The position numbers and the translations under genes are program-made. Positions 33,815 to 43,600 of a DNA stretch of 64,000 nt are shown piece by piece. The first letter of the stretch is position 1, and each line of letters begins with the position of its first letter. Source of the stretch: Macrolepiota albuminosa (Eukaryota > Basidiomycota > Agaricomycetes > Agaricales > Agaricaceae); contig JAMWFC010000060.1 in NCBI GenBank assembly GCA_027475525.1, forward strand, positions 620,001 through 684,000. The letters are read 5' to 3'. The notes under the pieces were generated by a model, which saw only the letters and a list, made by a program, of their open reading frames with translations, had not been told where the DNA came from and did no database searches.

Positions 33815-35128
33815 CTGTGGTTCTGTTCTTTTCTTTTGTCATGGTCGTATATGTCCAGGCCATCAATATGGGATGGGGACACTTTCATCTAGAGTAGCTT
33901 TCTTGGTCTGAAAACAACAGAAACCTGATTAAATATATCCTTTTGGCAATAGTGGCTCTGCAAATTCTGCTGACAGTCCTCCCTTCCATAGCTGGTATCA
34001 TTTAACTCCAAAGATAATGGTTCTTGTTTATATTGATGTTATATACAAATACACATCTAATGGTTGGATATGCACTAGACTTTATAATTGACCTAATCCT
34101 CTAGTTTATAACTGATGGTGAAACATACCATATAATCCTCATTTGTCAAGTCAGAACTATCTTCCATTGAGCTGGCATACTCATTCAAAGCCGTTAGCAC
34201 CTTGGGACAATGTGTCTTGATATTCAAGGGGATGCAATCAAATTCTTGTCAATTTCAATCCAATCTTTAAGCTCTCCTCCTGTTAAAACAGCACAACAAT
34301 AGGCCTTTCCATGACTTTCCCCAGTCATGAAATTTCTCCTGGTAATCTTGTTAAAATGATTAATCCACTTGTCACAAAATAGGCAGCATCGCTTGCTAGT
34401 GCTGATGATCATCAACTCATGTAGAGTAAAAGTCTTCTTCTCAAACATTTCTGCACAGGACCAAATCACCCAAATCTCACAATGTATGTTGGTTACAAAC
34501 TCAGTGGGCCAATTTTTTGAAACTTCTTTGACCTTCTTTTGAGCTTTGTCTATAAAGATGTCATACTCTCTGTTTGGCATTGCAGTTTCTGCTGAAAAAC
34601 CAGTTCATCAACTTGAGACCTTGCAATTCTTTCCAAGGATTGTGGTTTGATTGTCATCTCTCCACTATTCCCTAATTGAAACAGGTTGGGTACCCATTCA
34701 AAATCATAACTCTTATGAGCATTCACAAATTCAATGAGGTTGTCTAGCATGTGATACTGCGTTATCTTGCAAATCTGGTGCACTAATGTTCTTATGTGTT
34801 TAATCACTTCTTCTGCTTTGAAGTAATTGCTGTGTTTATGTCTTGTTTCACAGAAAAGACATTTTCATTCTTCTCGTTTCTTGAGCTGTCTTGTAGTTTT
34901 GATCAGTCAGTTTGGTGGTTACTTAACCTTAACTTCTTCGATCTTCCCATTGAAACAGTTCAAGAAGTTCCATGTTTTCTGAAAGTCTTGTCTGTTTCTT
35001 TCTCATATTGCACATACTTGAAGCTTTTGAAGGCTATATAATATACCCTTTTGTTTGTGGAGTAAGGAGTGAGGACTAATGCCAGCTGGATTTGTTATTA
35101 TTGTTACTGAGAGCTATAGGTGCAACAA
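33815..35128 (-). pseudogene. CpG-depleted relic of deaminase paralogue 2 with its 3' flank
   Basis: Inverted copy of ~25402-27265. Recognisable blocks: ITQYHMLDNLIEFVNAHKSYDFEW, split here by stops, IHCEIWVIWSCAEMFEKK, STSKRCCLFCDKW, ESHGKAYCCAV. The zinc residues remain in the fragments but frames are interrupted. Nearly every CpG of the better copy is TpG or CpA here (e.g. TCACGG to TCATGG), as after cytosine methylation or RIP-like mutation. At the place of the TGA in the 25402 leader this copy has a sense codon. The 5' end is cut by the insertion starting at 35137. Confidence 0.8.
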
Positions 35129-35136
35129 GGAGCAAA
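35129..35136. repeat. Left 8-bp target-site duplication
   Basis: GGAGCAAA, repeated at 39120-39127. The homologous spacer copies near 25370 and 51680 show this site uninterrupted. Confidence 0.7.
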
Positions 35137-35911
35137 CAGCTGACCCCAACATCGTGATGCATAATGTGGTATAATTACAATAGAATAGTAATGCAATATC
35201 TAGTGTAACTTGTATGATGCAATCAATCAGCGTAAAGGTGAGTGCTGAAGGCAGTGAGCATTTTTGGAGGCCTCTGTGTGCTCGGGAGTTCCTCTGTTCT
35301 CTCCCGCACCTTTTCTCTCCAAGATCATGTGCTGATTGTGGCATGGTGCCAGGGCCTGGCAGATGCTGCGGTCAGTATGGCACACAGTCTTAGACATTTT
35401 AGGTGGCCTTCTCCTCCGTCCTCCTCCTTCCCCATTTGCTGCCCAGGTGAGCATCTTTGCGCTCTCTCATGTTGCCTATCTATCTCACCGTAATCCCCTT
35501 TTCTTTTCAGTTTCCATTTGTATCTTATTCTTCTTCTAATTCTTTGTTTGCCCTCCTGACTCCGGTGAGACACCCCCTTTACATGGCCACCTGGTGAGCC
35601 AGGCTCACGTCTCACCTTAGATATTTTGTCTATATAAAAAAATAAAGTCACGTTGTGCCAGCTCAAAACAAAATATCTAAAGTAAGCATGTGATGGGAAG
35701 GTCGCATTGGCCCCTAACTCACATTTTATACCAGTATTCTATTAGTATACTTTTATCCAGTTTTTTGTCAACCCTTCCTCCTCACTCTGTATAGTACTGT
35801 AGCTACTTGTCGCCTTTGCCATTATCAGTTCACATTGTGACCGTTTTGGGCACTATAACTCTTTAACTGCAGAGGTGCATTAGTAAGACAAGAAAAGAAT
35901 TACTAAAACAC

Positions 35912-35995
35912 AGCATTACCAAGATTCGAACTTGTGCACTACAAACCTGAACACATTATAATTAACAGCACTAACCATTCAACTAAGTTGCCTCA
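35912..35995 (-). repeat. tRNA-derived (SINE-like) segment with A and B boxes
   Basis: On the minus strand TAGTTGAATGG (35975-35985) fits the RNA polymerase III A box and AGTTCGAATCT (35922-35932) the B box at tRNA-like spacing. The acceptor ends do not pair well, so it is more likely a SINE head or tRNA pseudogene than a tRNA gene. Confidence 0.4.
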
Positions 35996-36207
35996 GTAAG
36001 TAAAGTAAAAGAGTGCATGTAGTAAAGAGGAGACAAGCTCCCCTTTAATAAATATTCCTGTCCTAAGCCTTAACCAACCCTCTAACTAACTACCTAATAC
36101 TAACAAAACCCTAACAACCCTAACCAAGGCCTAACCAGCTGACTGGTGTGAGCACTAGACAGGTCTTGCAACAGTATATAGATACTGTAACTTACATTAT
36201 TTTCAAT

Positions 36208-36285
36208 AGCATGGTGGTTTATTGGTTATATCGTTGCTTTCCTGCTCATTTATACAAAAGATCCTCGGTTCAATCCCTTATTGAT
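36208..36285 (+). repeat. Second tRNA-derived segment with A and B boxes
   Basis: TGGTTTATTGG (36215-36225) fits an A box and GGTTCAATCCC (36267-36277) a B box. Different sequence and opposite strand from the segment at 35912, so not a simple copy. No convincing acceptor stem. Confidence 0.4.
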
Positions 36286-36403
36286 GCATTTTTCTCCATT
36301 TAGAAATTGAGTAATGCATCACTGATCATAAATGCATCACTGATGCATTAGTTATGTGTAAGGTTACAGAAAAAATTGCATTACCATTGTGATGCATTAG
36401 TTA

Positions 36404-37113
36404 TACACGAAGCCTTGGCTTATGCATGGTTGGATATGATGTACAAGGGGCAATCAGATCTGCTGATGGATCAGGAGTCTTGCCAAGCCAGAGCTGAGTC
36501 CATTATTGCAGCTCTTGCTGATTTATGCCCGATTCCCCCTACAGCTGAGGCCCATAATACTAACCAGTGGGGATCTGACGGTTCTATGATACCAGCAGAA
36601 GCAGGGATTCTTGAAAATAAGTCAATAACTGCTGCTGTAATGGGTCCTAGGACAGTAGCCTTGAAACTGATGGGACATAACCTCTCAATTTTTCATGGAG
36701 AGCTTATAGGTCTTATTACAGGTCTCATTCTATCAAAGAATGAAGAACTTGAAGCAACGATCCACACTGACCACCTGAACTCAGTCAGACTACTTCAGGA
36801 ACATTGATCAGCTGGTGATGTGGAAGCAAAACTTAGACACATGAATGGTCAATCATACTACCATTGGATATTGCTTCTCCTCTGTGATGGATGAACCAGT
36901 GTTACATACACCAAGGGACACTCTAATGGCACTCACCTACCATCAACCCTCAACAATGCAGCTGACATGCATGTGGTGAAAGTGCAAACTGAGCTGGACA
37001 CACTGATTGCTCCGAACCCCTCATTTCTTATGGACCCATACACGTTCTATAGGACAGGAGATGGGTGGATCAAATCTAACATTTGCAGCTTCACTGATCA
37101 CCTCTTAGCTTAG
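36404..37113 (+). pseudogene. RNase H domain fragment of a non-LTR retrotransposon
   Basis: The frame 36376-36807 contains HEALAYAWLD, then the RNase H acidic residues in NQWGSDGSMIPAEAG, FHGELIGLITG and IHTDHLNSVRLL. After a stop at 36805 the frame continues with DTLIAPNPSFLMDPYTFY, GDGWIKSNICSFTDHLLA. The region up to the RT domain is missing. Typical of the 3' half of Tad1/LINE-type elements of Agaricomycetes (recall). CpG-poor and broken. Confidence 0.7.
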
Positions 37114-38215
37114 AAAATGGTGATAGGCTTCTACTTGGACTGAGCGCATCAAGAGACATTATAGGCTGACCAACACTTGACACACTAGAGACTCTAGCGA
37201 CCAGCCTTGGGTACAGAGCAGCCCTAGCGCGGGCGCTCTATGGCAAGACTTATCCATTCATCTCAATCACCAGTATCAGCCCCTCAGCACCCTCCACTCA
37301 GTTACTTTGAAGACCAAGAAGGCCCAGAACTCATAGCGCTAGCACAATGGCGGGAGGTGACTCTGACCAAACCCCGATCAGTACTGAAAGGAGTTAGCAA
37401 CTGGCGCTGTCAATCACCGAGGCACCTCAATCAGAAGTCTAAAGGAATCAATGACGACGAGACAGGATACACGCAGACCCGACATTTAAATCTATCAAAA
37501 GATGGTACAATGTTTAGCGCCGGAATTAGCGCTCACGGCGTCTGTCGAGGATTTCCCGATCATACCCCGGGATGGCATGGCCAATTAAATTACATCAAAA
37601 GTGAGCAAACTCATACCACTTCTAAGTAGTTTTAGAGTCGCCGTTGGTTGCCGTCACCTATGTGCTGCAGGTCGCCGTTGACAGGTGGCCGTTAGCTACA
37701 GTCACAAAGAAAGGCGCTAATTGGTAGCGCCATCAATGGACTTATTTTGGAAATACCGTAGCGCATAGTATAAAAACTAGCTACTTGCCATGTATATAAC
37801 AACAAATCGTAACCTCTTGAGCACCCAGTTACACTTAGCGTTCAAATTGCGCTAGCATTGCCTGACTTTGTCACCAAGTTCGGCGCTAGCTTCGTCTATC
37901 TCGTCTTCGTCGTTTACGGTGCCACCTACAGGCACGCTACACTGCGCTATTCGTCTTATTCTCTATAACTTCTCCTAAACTACGACGCTTACCACTTGCT
38001 AGGTAGCACCCGAGGCGCTATCATCTAGCGCATCGCCCTATCACCTCTGCTTGAGCACACCGGGACCCTGCCGGGACTCCTCATAAACCCGTATGCCAGG
38101 CGCTGGAGACGGCATTGTACTGCGTATACGTCCAGCGCACCCAACCACAGTTGGTGTCATCAACGGCGATGAGCCTAGAACATATCCTGGGTCTCCGCCT
38201 CCAACACCTAGTCTA
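37114..38215. mobile_element. ~1-kb CpG-rich insert splitting the LINE relic, solo-LTR-like
   Basis: In intact relatives only a short linker separates the RNase H and zinc-binding parts, so this segment looks inserted. It is rich in AGCGC/GCGCT motifs and in CpG, unlike its surroundings. TATAAAAACT at ~37767 could be a promoter, and TTGGTGTCATCAACGG at 38151 resembles the primer-binding/gag-start edge of fungal LTR elements. Exact ends and target duplication not found. An ORF at 37240-37629 has no recognised domain. Confidence 0.4.
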
Positions 38216-38723
38216 TGATTGAAATGTGCCCCCAGACTTTCCCTACCTAAGGGCCATCTTGTGCTACTCCGCTGTTGTTCAGCTATATGTCAGATTGGGA
38301 CAGCTACCAACCGCAGCGAGGCTTTTCTCAAGAGGAATGATTAGTTCATCCAGCTGTCACCTGGGATGCGGATGCTCTATTGAGGATGAACATCACGTAT
38401 TTGTTGAGTGTCCGAGATTTATGACATGGAGGCTCAGAACAATGACCGAAGCTTGTCAATCCACTCATTTAAAATGCTCCAAAATGTGTGCCAAGGGGCT
38501 GATCACAGAACATGAGGCCATTAGTCTTATGAACGCAGCTGAGTCTCTCTTTTGGGATAACCCACTTGTATGGCCTCTCCACTGCACAGCATTCTGTCTA
38601 GGTCAAACCCTGGATGTGATGAGAATCTTGGGTACTGATCGTAATATGAGCTGCTCGATGCCCTTAGAAAAGAGAAGGTTCGCTCATAAGATTGCAGTGA
38701 GCTGGCACCTTACATCTATTTGA
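38216..38723 (+). pseudogene. Zinc-binding C-terminal domain of the same LINE relic (zf-RVT type)
   Basis: Contains FPYLRAILCYSAVVQLYVR, LGQLPTAARLF, then a Cys/His cluster HLGCGCSIEDEHHVFVECPR, the pattern of the fungal reverse-transcriptase zinc-binding domain that follows RNase H. Ends at a stop at 38723. Separated from its RNase H partner by the 37114-38215 insert. Confidence 0.7.
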
Positions 38724-39119
38724 CTGGCGGGACACATTTGGGGTCAGGTTCAGCAACTTATGGCAGGTCGCCTAGGGGTTGACTAGTTGGTCATCTGTTT
38801 TACCTGTGTTTTACATATCTTCATATGCTGTGGTGGCAAGCTTTCCCTTACGAGGGTTTTGATGCTACCCCACATGCCCCTTTACTTACTTACTTCATTC
38901 TCTTCTCTTCCTTCTTGGCTCTCTCTCAGATATAGCACTTTCACATATTCATTAATGGTCCATCAAGGCGTATCCCTACAGATATGTCCTTAGCTAGCAC
39001 TTCTAGCGTAGGTGGATGGCTTCATAGTAATATAGTAATATATCTACGTTACAGGGGAAATTGCATTACTATCTTACTACAATTCTACTGTATATTGCAT
39101 TAGGATGTCAGAGACAGGT

Positions 39120-39979
39120 GGAGCAAATAAGGTGACGTTCAAAGAGAAAATATCTGGGCAAGGGTGATTGCATCTGTGTGATGTTGTATAGGGCTTCAGA
39201 TACCTCCAGGAGGCAAGTACCTAAATCAGGAACCTTATTCTTATATTCCAAAATAGGCAGTCATGGAGTATCTACCACCGTTTCATGATATGTGTGGCTC
39301 AGGGTGGCAGAAAAATCACACAGCAATGATCCGTATTCTACAAGAACTTTTGACAGATGACAGTAGCGAGCCACCAAAGGACGTATTTGCCCTATTTGTA
39401 ACAATGCAAAGACGTTGAATCTATTATGGAGTGACAAGGAATCACTGTACATATTTCAAAGAGTGCCAAACACATTTCATTGCAAGAGGCCAAATTGTGC
39501 ACTATGTTATAAGACACCTATTGTTCTTGAGGCTTCAACGCTTGAGCATCACACTGATGATTACCGTCGTTTGCCACCTGCCAATCCTACCAAATGTAGT
39601 AAATCTTGGTGTGTGCCACCTTCGTCTGTATCAACAAATTGCAGTTAGCACAGCCTAGCTTCCAATATACTTCCGATCTAAGTAAGTTCCGGCCATATTA
39701 CATGCCTTGATTGGAATCGAAAATCGTCTGCATTAGTGTCCCTGCGATTTGAGACAATTACACTTGCTCTTATGCGATAGAGCCAACTGAGAAACTATCA
39801 AATTTGGCATTAGTGTCCCTGCGATTTGAGACAATTACACTTGCTCTTATGCGATAGAGCCAACTGAGAAACTATCAAATTTGGTTATAGAACGCAATGT
39901 GTCAAGATCCAGCTGCCATCTGTTTGGACGGATGTTGGTCATTTGGTAACCACAATGCTGTATTCGGACTCTTCAATGA
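39120..39979. other. Second-copy divergent spacer, left of the Helitron
   Basis: Inverted match to ~24540-25360, including the right 8-bp target duplication (39120-39127), the region of the Cys-rich small ORF (39380-39530) and the start of the paralogue 1 leader. It ends at CTCTTCAATGA, where the Helitron begins; the sequence resumes at ~48646. Confidence 0.75.
39731..39884. repeat. 77-bp perfect tandem duplication (39731-39807 / 39808-39884)
   Basis: Two identical adjacent 77-bp copies; the first cluster has this spacer segment once (around 24660-24735). Confidence 0.9.
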
Positions 39980-40039
39980 CGAGCTGCGCTGCGTGCCTTC
40001 GGCACGCAGCTAGCATCTCGTTGGGGGCTTCACCCCCAA
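39980..40039 (-). other. Helitron 3'-terminal hairpins
   Basis: Inner hairpin 39988-40010 (GCTGCGTGCC, TTC loop, GGCACGCAGC), outer arms 39980-39987 and 40013-40020, and a second hairpin TTGGGGGCTTCACCCCCAA at 40021-40039. The same layout recurs at 47381-47440 and, decayed, at ~40284-40345. Confidence 0.8.
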
Positions 40040-40054
40040 ACCCCCCCCAACTAA

Positions 40055-40545
40055 GCCTCCACCCTAACCTCACTTTGTTCGGTTAGGGCTCCAAGTATGT
40101 ATAAGTAACTCAGCCTCCACCCTAACCTCACTTCGTTCGGTTAGGGCTCCAAATATGTATAAGTAACTCAGCATCCACCTTAACCTCACTTCGTTCGGTT
40201 AAGGCTCCAAATATATATAAGTAACTTAGTTTCTACCTGAACCTCACTTCGTTCGGTTAAGGCTTCAAATTCAATTTTGCTGCATGCCTTTGGCATGCAG
40301 CTAGTATTTCATTAAGAGCTTTGCCTCTAAACCTCCTCCAACATAGCCTCTACTCTAACCTCACTTCGTTCGGTTAGAGCTCCAAGTATGTATAAGTCAC
40401 TCAACCTCCACCCTAACCTCACTTCGTTCGGTTAGAGCTTCAAATATGTATAGAAAACTCAGTGCTGAATCTCAGCCTCAACCTCACTTTGTTTGGTTAA
40501 AACTTCAAATATATATAAATAACTCAATTTTAAAATCAATTTCAA
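40055..40545. repeat. Subterminal tandem repeats of ~58 bp
   Basis: About seven diverged units with the core CCTCACTTCGTTCGGTTAGG followed by a TATGTATAA-type spacer. In the better units CCCTAACC and GGTTAGGG can pair as a small stem. The same core forms the 60-bp satellite at 47509-48324. Confidence 0.8.
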
Positions 40546-40659
40546 TATTATATATTGTCATAATATATTTTCAACAACAGCTATTACTTGTATTTATTCT
40601 ATATTAAGTGCTATAATTTTGATATATTAGTTTATATTGTTTATTTTATTAAAAGTAAC

Positions 40660-43600
40660 TTACATTTGTAAACCATTTAAAATTTCTTGATATACAATAT
40701 TAGTTGTTCTTCGTGATGTATTTTCTGGTAATAAAATAACTTTGATACGATTACCTGATGTACATCGAGAAAGTGCGACATAAAGCTGTCCATGTGAAAA
40801 AACTGGTGATTGAAGATTCAATCCAACATGTTTGACTGATTGGCCTTGTGATTTGTTTATAGTCATAGCAAATGCTAAACAAACAGGAAATTGTCTTCTA
40901 CGCAATGGAATAGGAAGATCTTCTTCAGATGCATCAAGATTGATTCTTGGAATAAAAACAGAAGATCCTGCAAATTTAGCATCACCACTGATAATTCGAC
41001 ATTGCAAAACACGGCGGCCAATATTTGTAACTATCATTCTTGTTCCATTGCAAAGACCTTTAGATGGATCAAGATTTCGAAGAAGCATGACTGGAACACC
41101 AATTTTTAAAACTAATTTTGCTAAAGGTAATCCACTTGCAGCTAAAGAATTAAGATATTCCATAGGATATGGTGGAAATGCATTGTTATTATGAGATTCA
41201 ATGTGTACAGAATCTGCACTCCACAATATTTTTTCTTCACCTGAAAATTGATTAAGGACTTTTAAGTTGATATCATCTACATCAGAATTTGTACATGAAA
41301 GAATTGTTCGATCTAGATAATATTGATCATTATGAGCATGTGCAATGTCAGGATATGTAGATGCAATTAGGCCTTTAATTGAGTTATCATTGCACATCAT
41401 TGTTTCTGGAATTTGAATTGTTTCTCCAGGCTCTAAATTTTTTCCTGCACCAATATCCAATAACCAAGCTGCATGAGCAACATTTTCTGGAGTTTGTTCT
41501 AAGCGCATATTTTGAACTAAATAAAATACTTCAATTTCTTTCCACAATCTTCCTTTACTTAAAGAAGCAGCAATAATCTGTTGCCTCAATCCTCTTGGAA
41601 TAACTGGTAATGTTTGTCGAAAATCTCCTCCAAAAACTATAGTAATTCCACCAAATGGTTTGTCATTATTTAAAACATCTCTTAAAGCACGATCAACAGA
41701 ATCAATAGCATTTTTATGTTGCATTGGAACTTCATCCCAAATTATAAGTTTTGTTTGTATTATAACTTGATGTAAATTTGTTCCTTGTTTAATATTTGCA
41801 ACAGAAGTATCTATAGCAGGAATTGGTATTTTAAAGCGTGAATGTGCAGTGCGACCACCTTCTAATAGCAAAGCAGCAATTCCAGATGATGCTACACATA
41901 ATGCAACATTTCCATTAGAACGAATAGCAGCAGCTAGAGTATTGCAAACAAAAGTCTTTCCACATCCACCTGCACTGTGAAGAAAAATCATTTTTCCAGA
42001 ATTGTTATTTACAGAATTTATAACAGCATTGAAAACATTTGACTGTTCAATATTGAACTTGGCTTTGTTTTCATTAACAGTTCTTTTCAATGCTTCAACA
42101 TCATAACTCAACTCATCTTGTAATAGCCAATTATCAGGAATATCATTCCACATTTCATTTTCAGAAGGTCCTGTAGGTAATGGCATATTTGGAAAATCTT
42201 TTAAAGTTTTTCCTGACTGCATTAATTTTTCATTAATAAGATAAAGACCATAATCATATATTGTTTCTTCTTCAAAATGCCGACCTCTATATTGTCTCAT
42301 TCTTTCTAATCTGCGTTGAAGATCATCACAAATATATTGTTTAAAGCGATTCCAAAGATCTTCAGGAGTAGTAGGAGCACAGTGAAGTAAAATAGTACAA
42401 AAAAGTAATCGAAGAGTTGTTCCTGTTTGCATTGGAGCAGCTTCACTTAGACATTGGATCCATTCTGCATCATCTTCTAAAAGACCACGGGCATTACATG
42501 CTTCTTTATATGTTCTATATTCAATACCATTAACTGTTTTTAATTCAATCCATGATGTAGCATTCATTACAACAGTTAGAAGCATTCGGAGATAAAATCT
42601 TTCTCCTTGAGAAGGTGAAGCAAAATACATTCTTCCAATTGCATATCCTCTTTGCCGATTTTTCCAACTTCGTGTTTTTGCTTCATACACAAATTTTGTA
42701 GGAAAATTTTGATAAGTAGTATTATTGTTTGGAAATTTTTGATTAGCTTCAAACCAAGCAGTCAAAGCAGTCTTTTCTAAATTTTCTCTAGCAGCAACAG
42801 CTTCCAAAGATTCATTATCTTGAAAAAAAACTTCATGTTGACCTTCTAAATGTACAGGAAGGCGATAAACAGAAGGCTCTTCAGCATGCATATTAAATTC
42901 AAAAATATGCCAGCATGCTTCAGGAGCTGAAATATATCGAGCATCTAAATGTTCTTTAATTTCATCTCTTTGATTTGGCTCTCTAGAAATTTCTAATGTA
43001 GTACGATCATGTTCTTTATAAATATATTTATGAATATATTTAATTGCTTCAACTGAAGCACATATTTCAACATTAATGTGGCATTGATATTTTGCTGAAA
43101 GATAAGGATTATATGGTACAACATCACGATTATCATAATGATGACCATTTTTTATAAAATGACGACCATTGTTAGGTCGAGCATATTGAGGATATCCATT
43201 GTCACCAAAATGAGTTGTTTCTCGAAATTCTTTTGGATATCTTTTTGAACATTTTCCATCTACCATACATTTAGCATCTGGCTTTATATTTCCACATGGA
43301 CCATGAACCATATTTGTAGTAATAACTTTATAAAGTTCAGGCTGAGTAACTGGATCAGGAATTTGAGCTGAAACCATAGAATCAACTTGCATTGCATCTC
43401 TAATTCTATGCTGTTCATGAAGAAATATTAAGATATGCATATGCGGTAAACCTCTTTTCTGAAATTCAATAGTGTGCACATGTGCTACTACATTTCCAAA
43501 AATACCATCTTTAAGTTCTTTTAAAATAGCATTTTTCTTTAGTTCAAAAACACGTGCAACAATATCAGGTCGATCAGCAGCTGTTTGTTTTTTTCCATTA

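Larger units (their letters stand above)
35137..39119. mobile_element. 3983-bp composite insertion with imperfect terminal inverted repeats (hAT-like ends)
   Basis: Bounded by an 8-bp duplication. The left end starts CAGCTGACCC and the right end, inverted, starts ACCTGTCTCT; over ~70 bp the ends match imperfectly (shared ATAGTAATGCAAT and TGTAAC blocks). An 8-bp duplication with CA-starting ends suits an hAT-type DNA transposon, but no transposase is present. Inside are tRNA-like segments, a second TIR-like block near 36360-36405, pieces of a non-LTR retrotransposon and a CpG-rich ~1-kb insert, so it is a nest of elements. Confidence 0.55.

Noticed and set aside
36060..36140. CCCTAA-like motifs as an internal telomere tract
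   Set aside because: Only a few irregular copies with variable spacing; not a telomere array.
35912..36285. Two A/B-box segments as functional tRNA genes
   Set aside because: Acceptor stems do not pair and they lie in decayed mobile DNA; kept only as tRNA-derived repeats.
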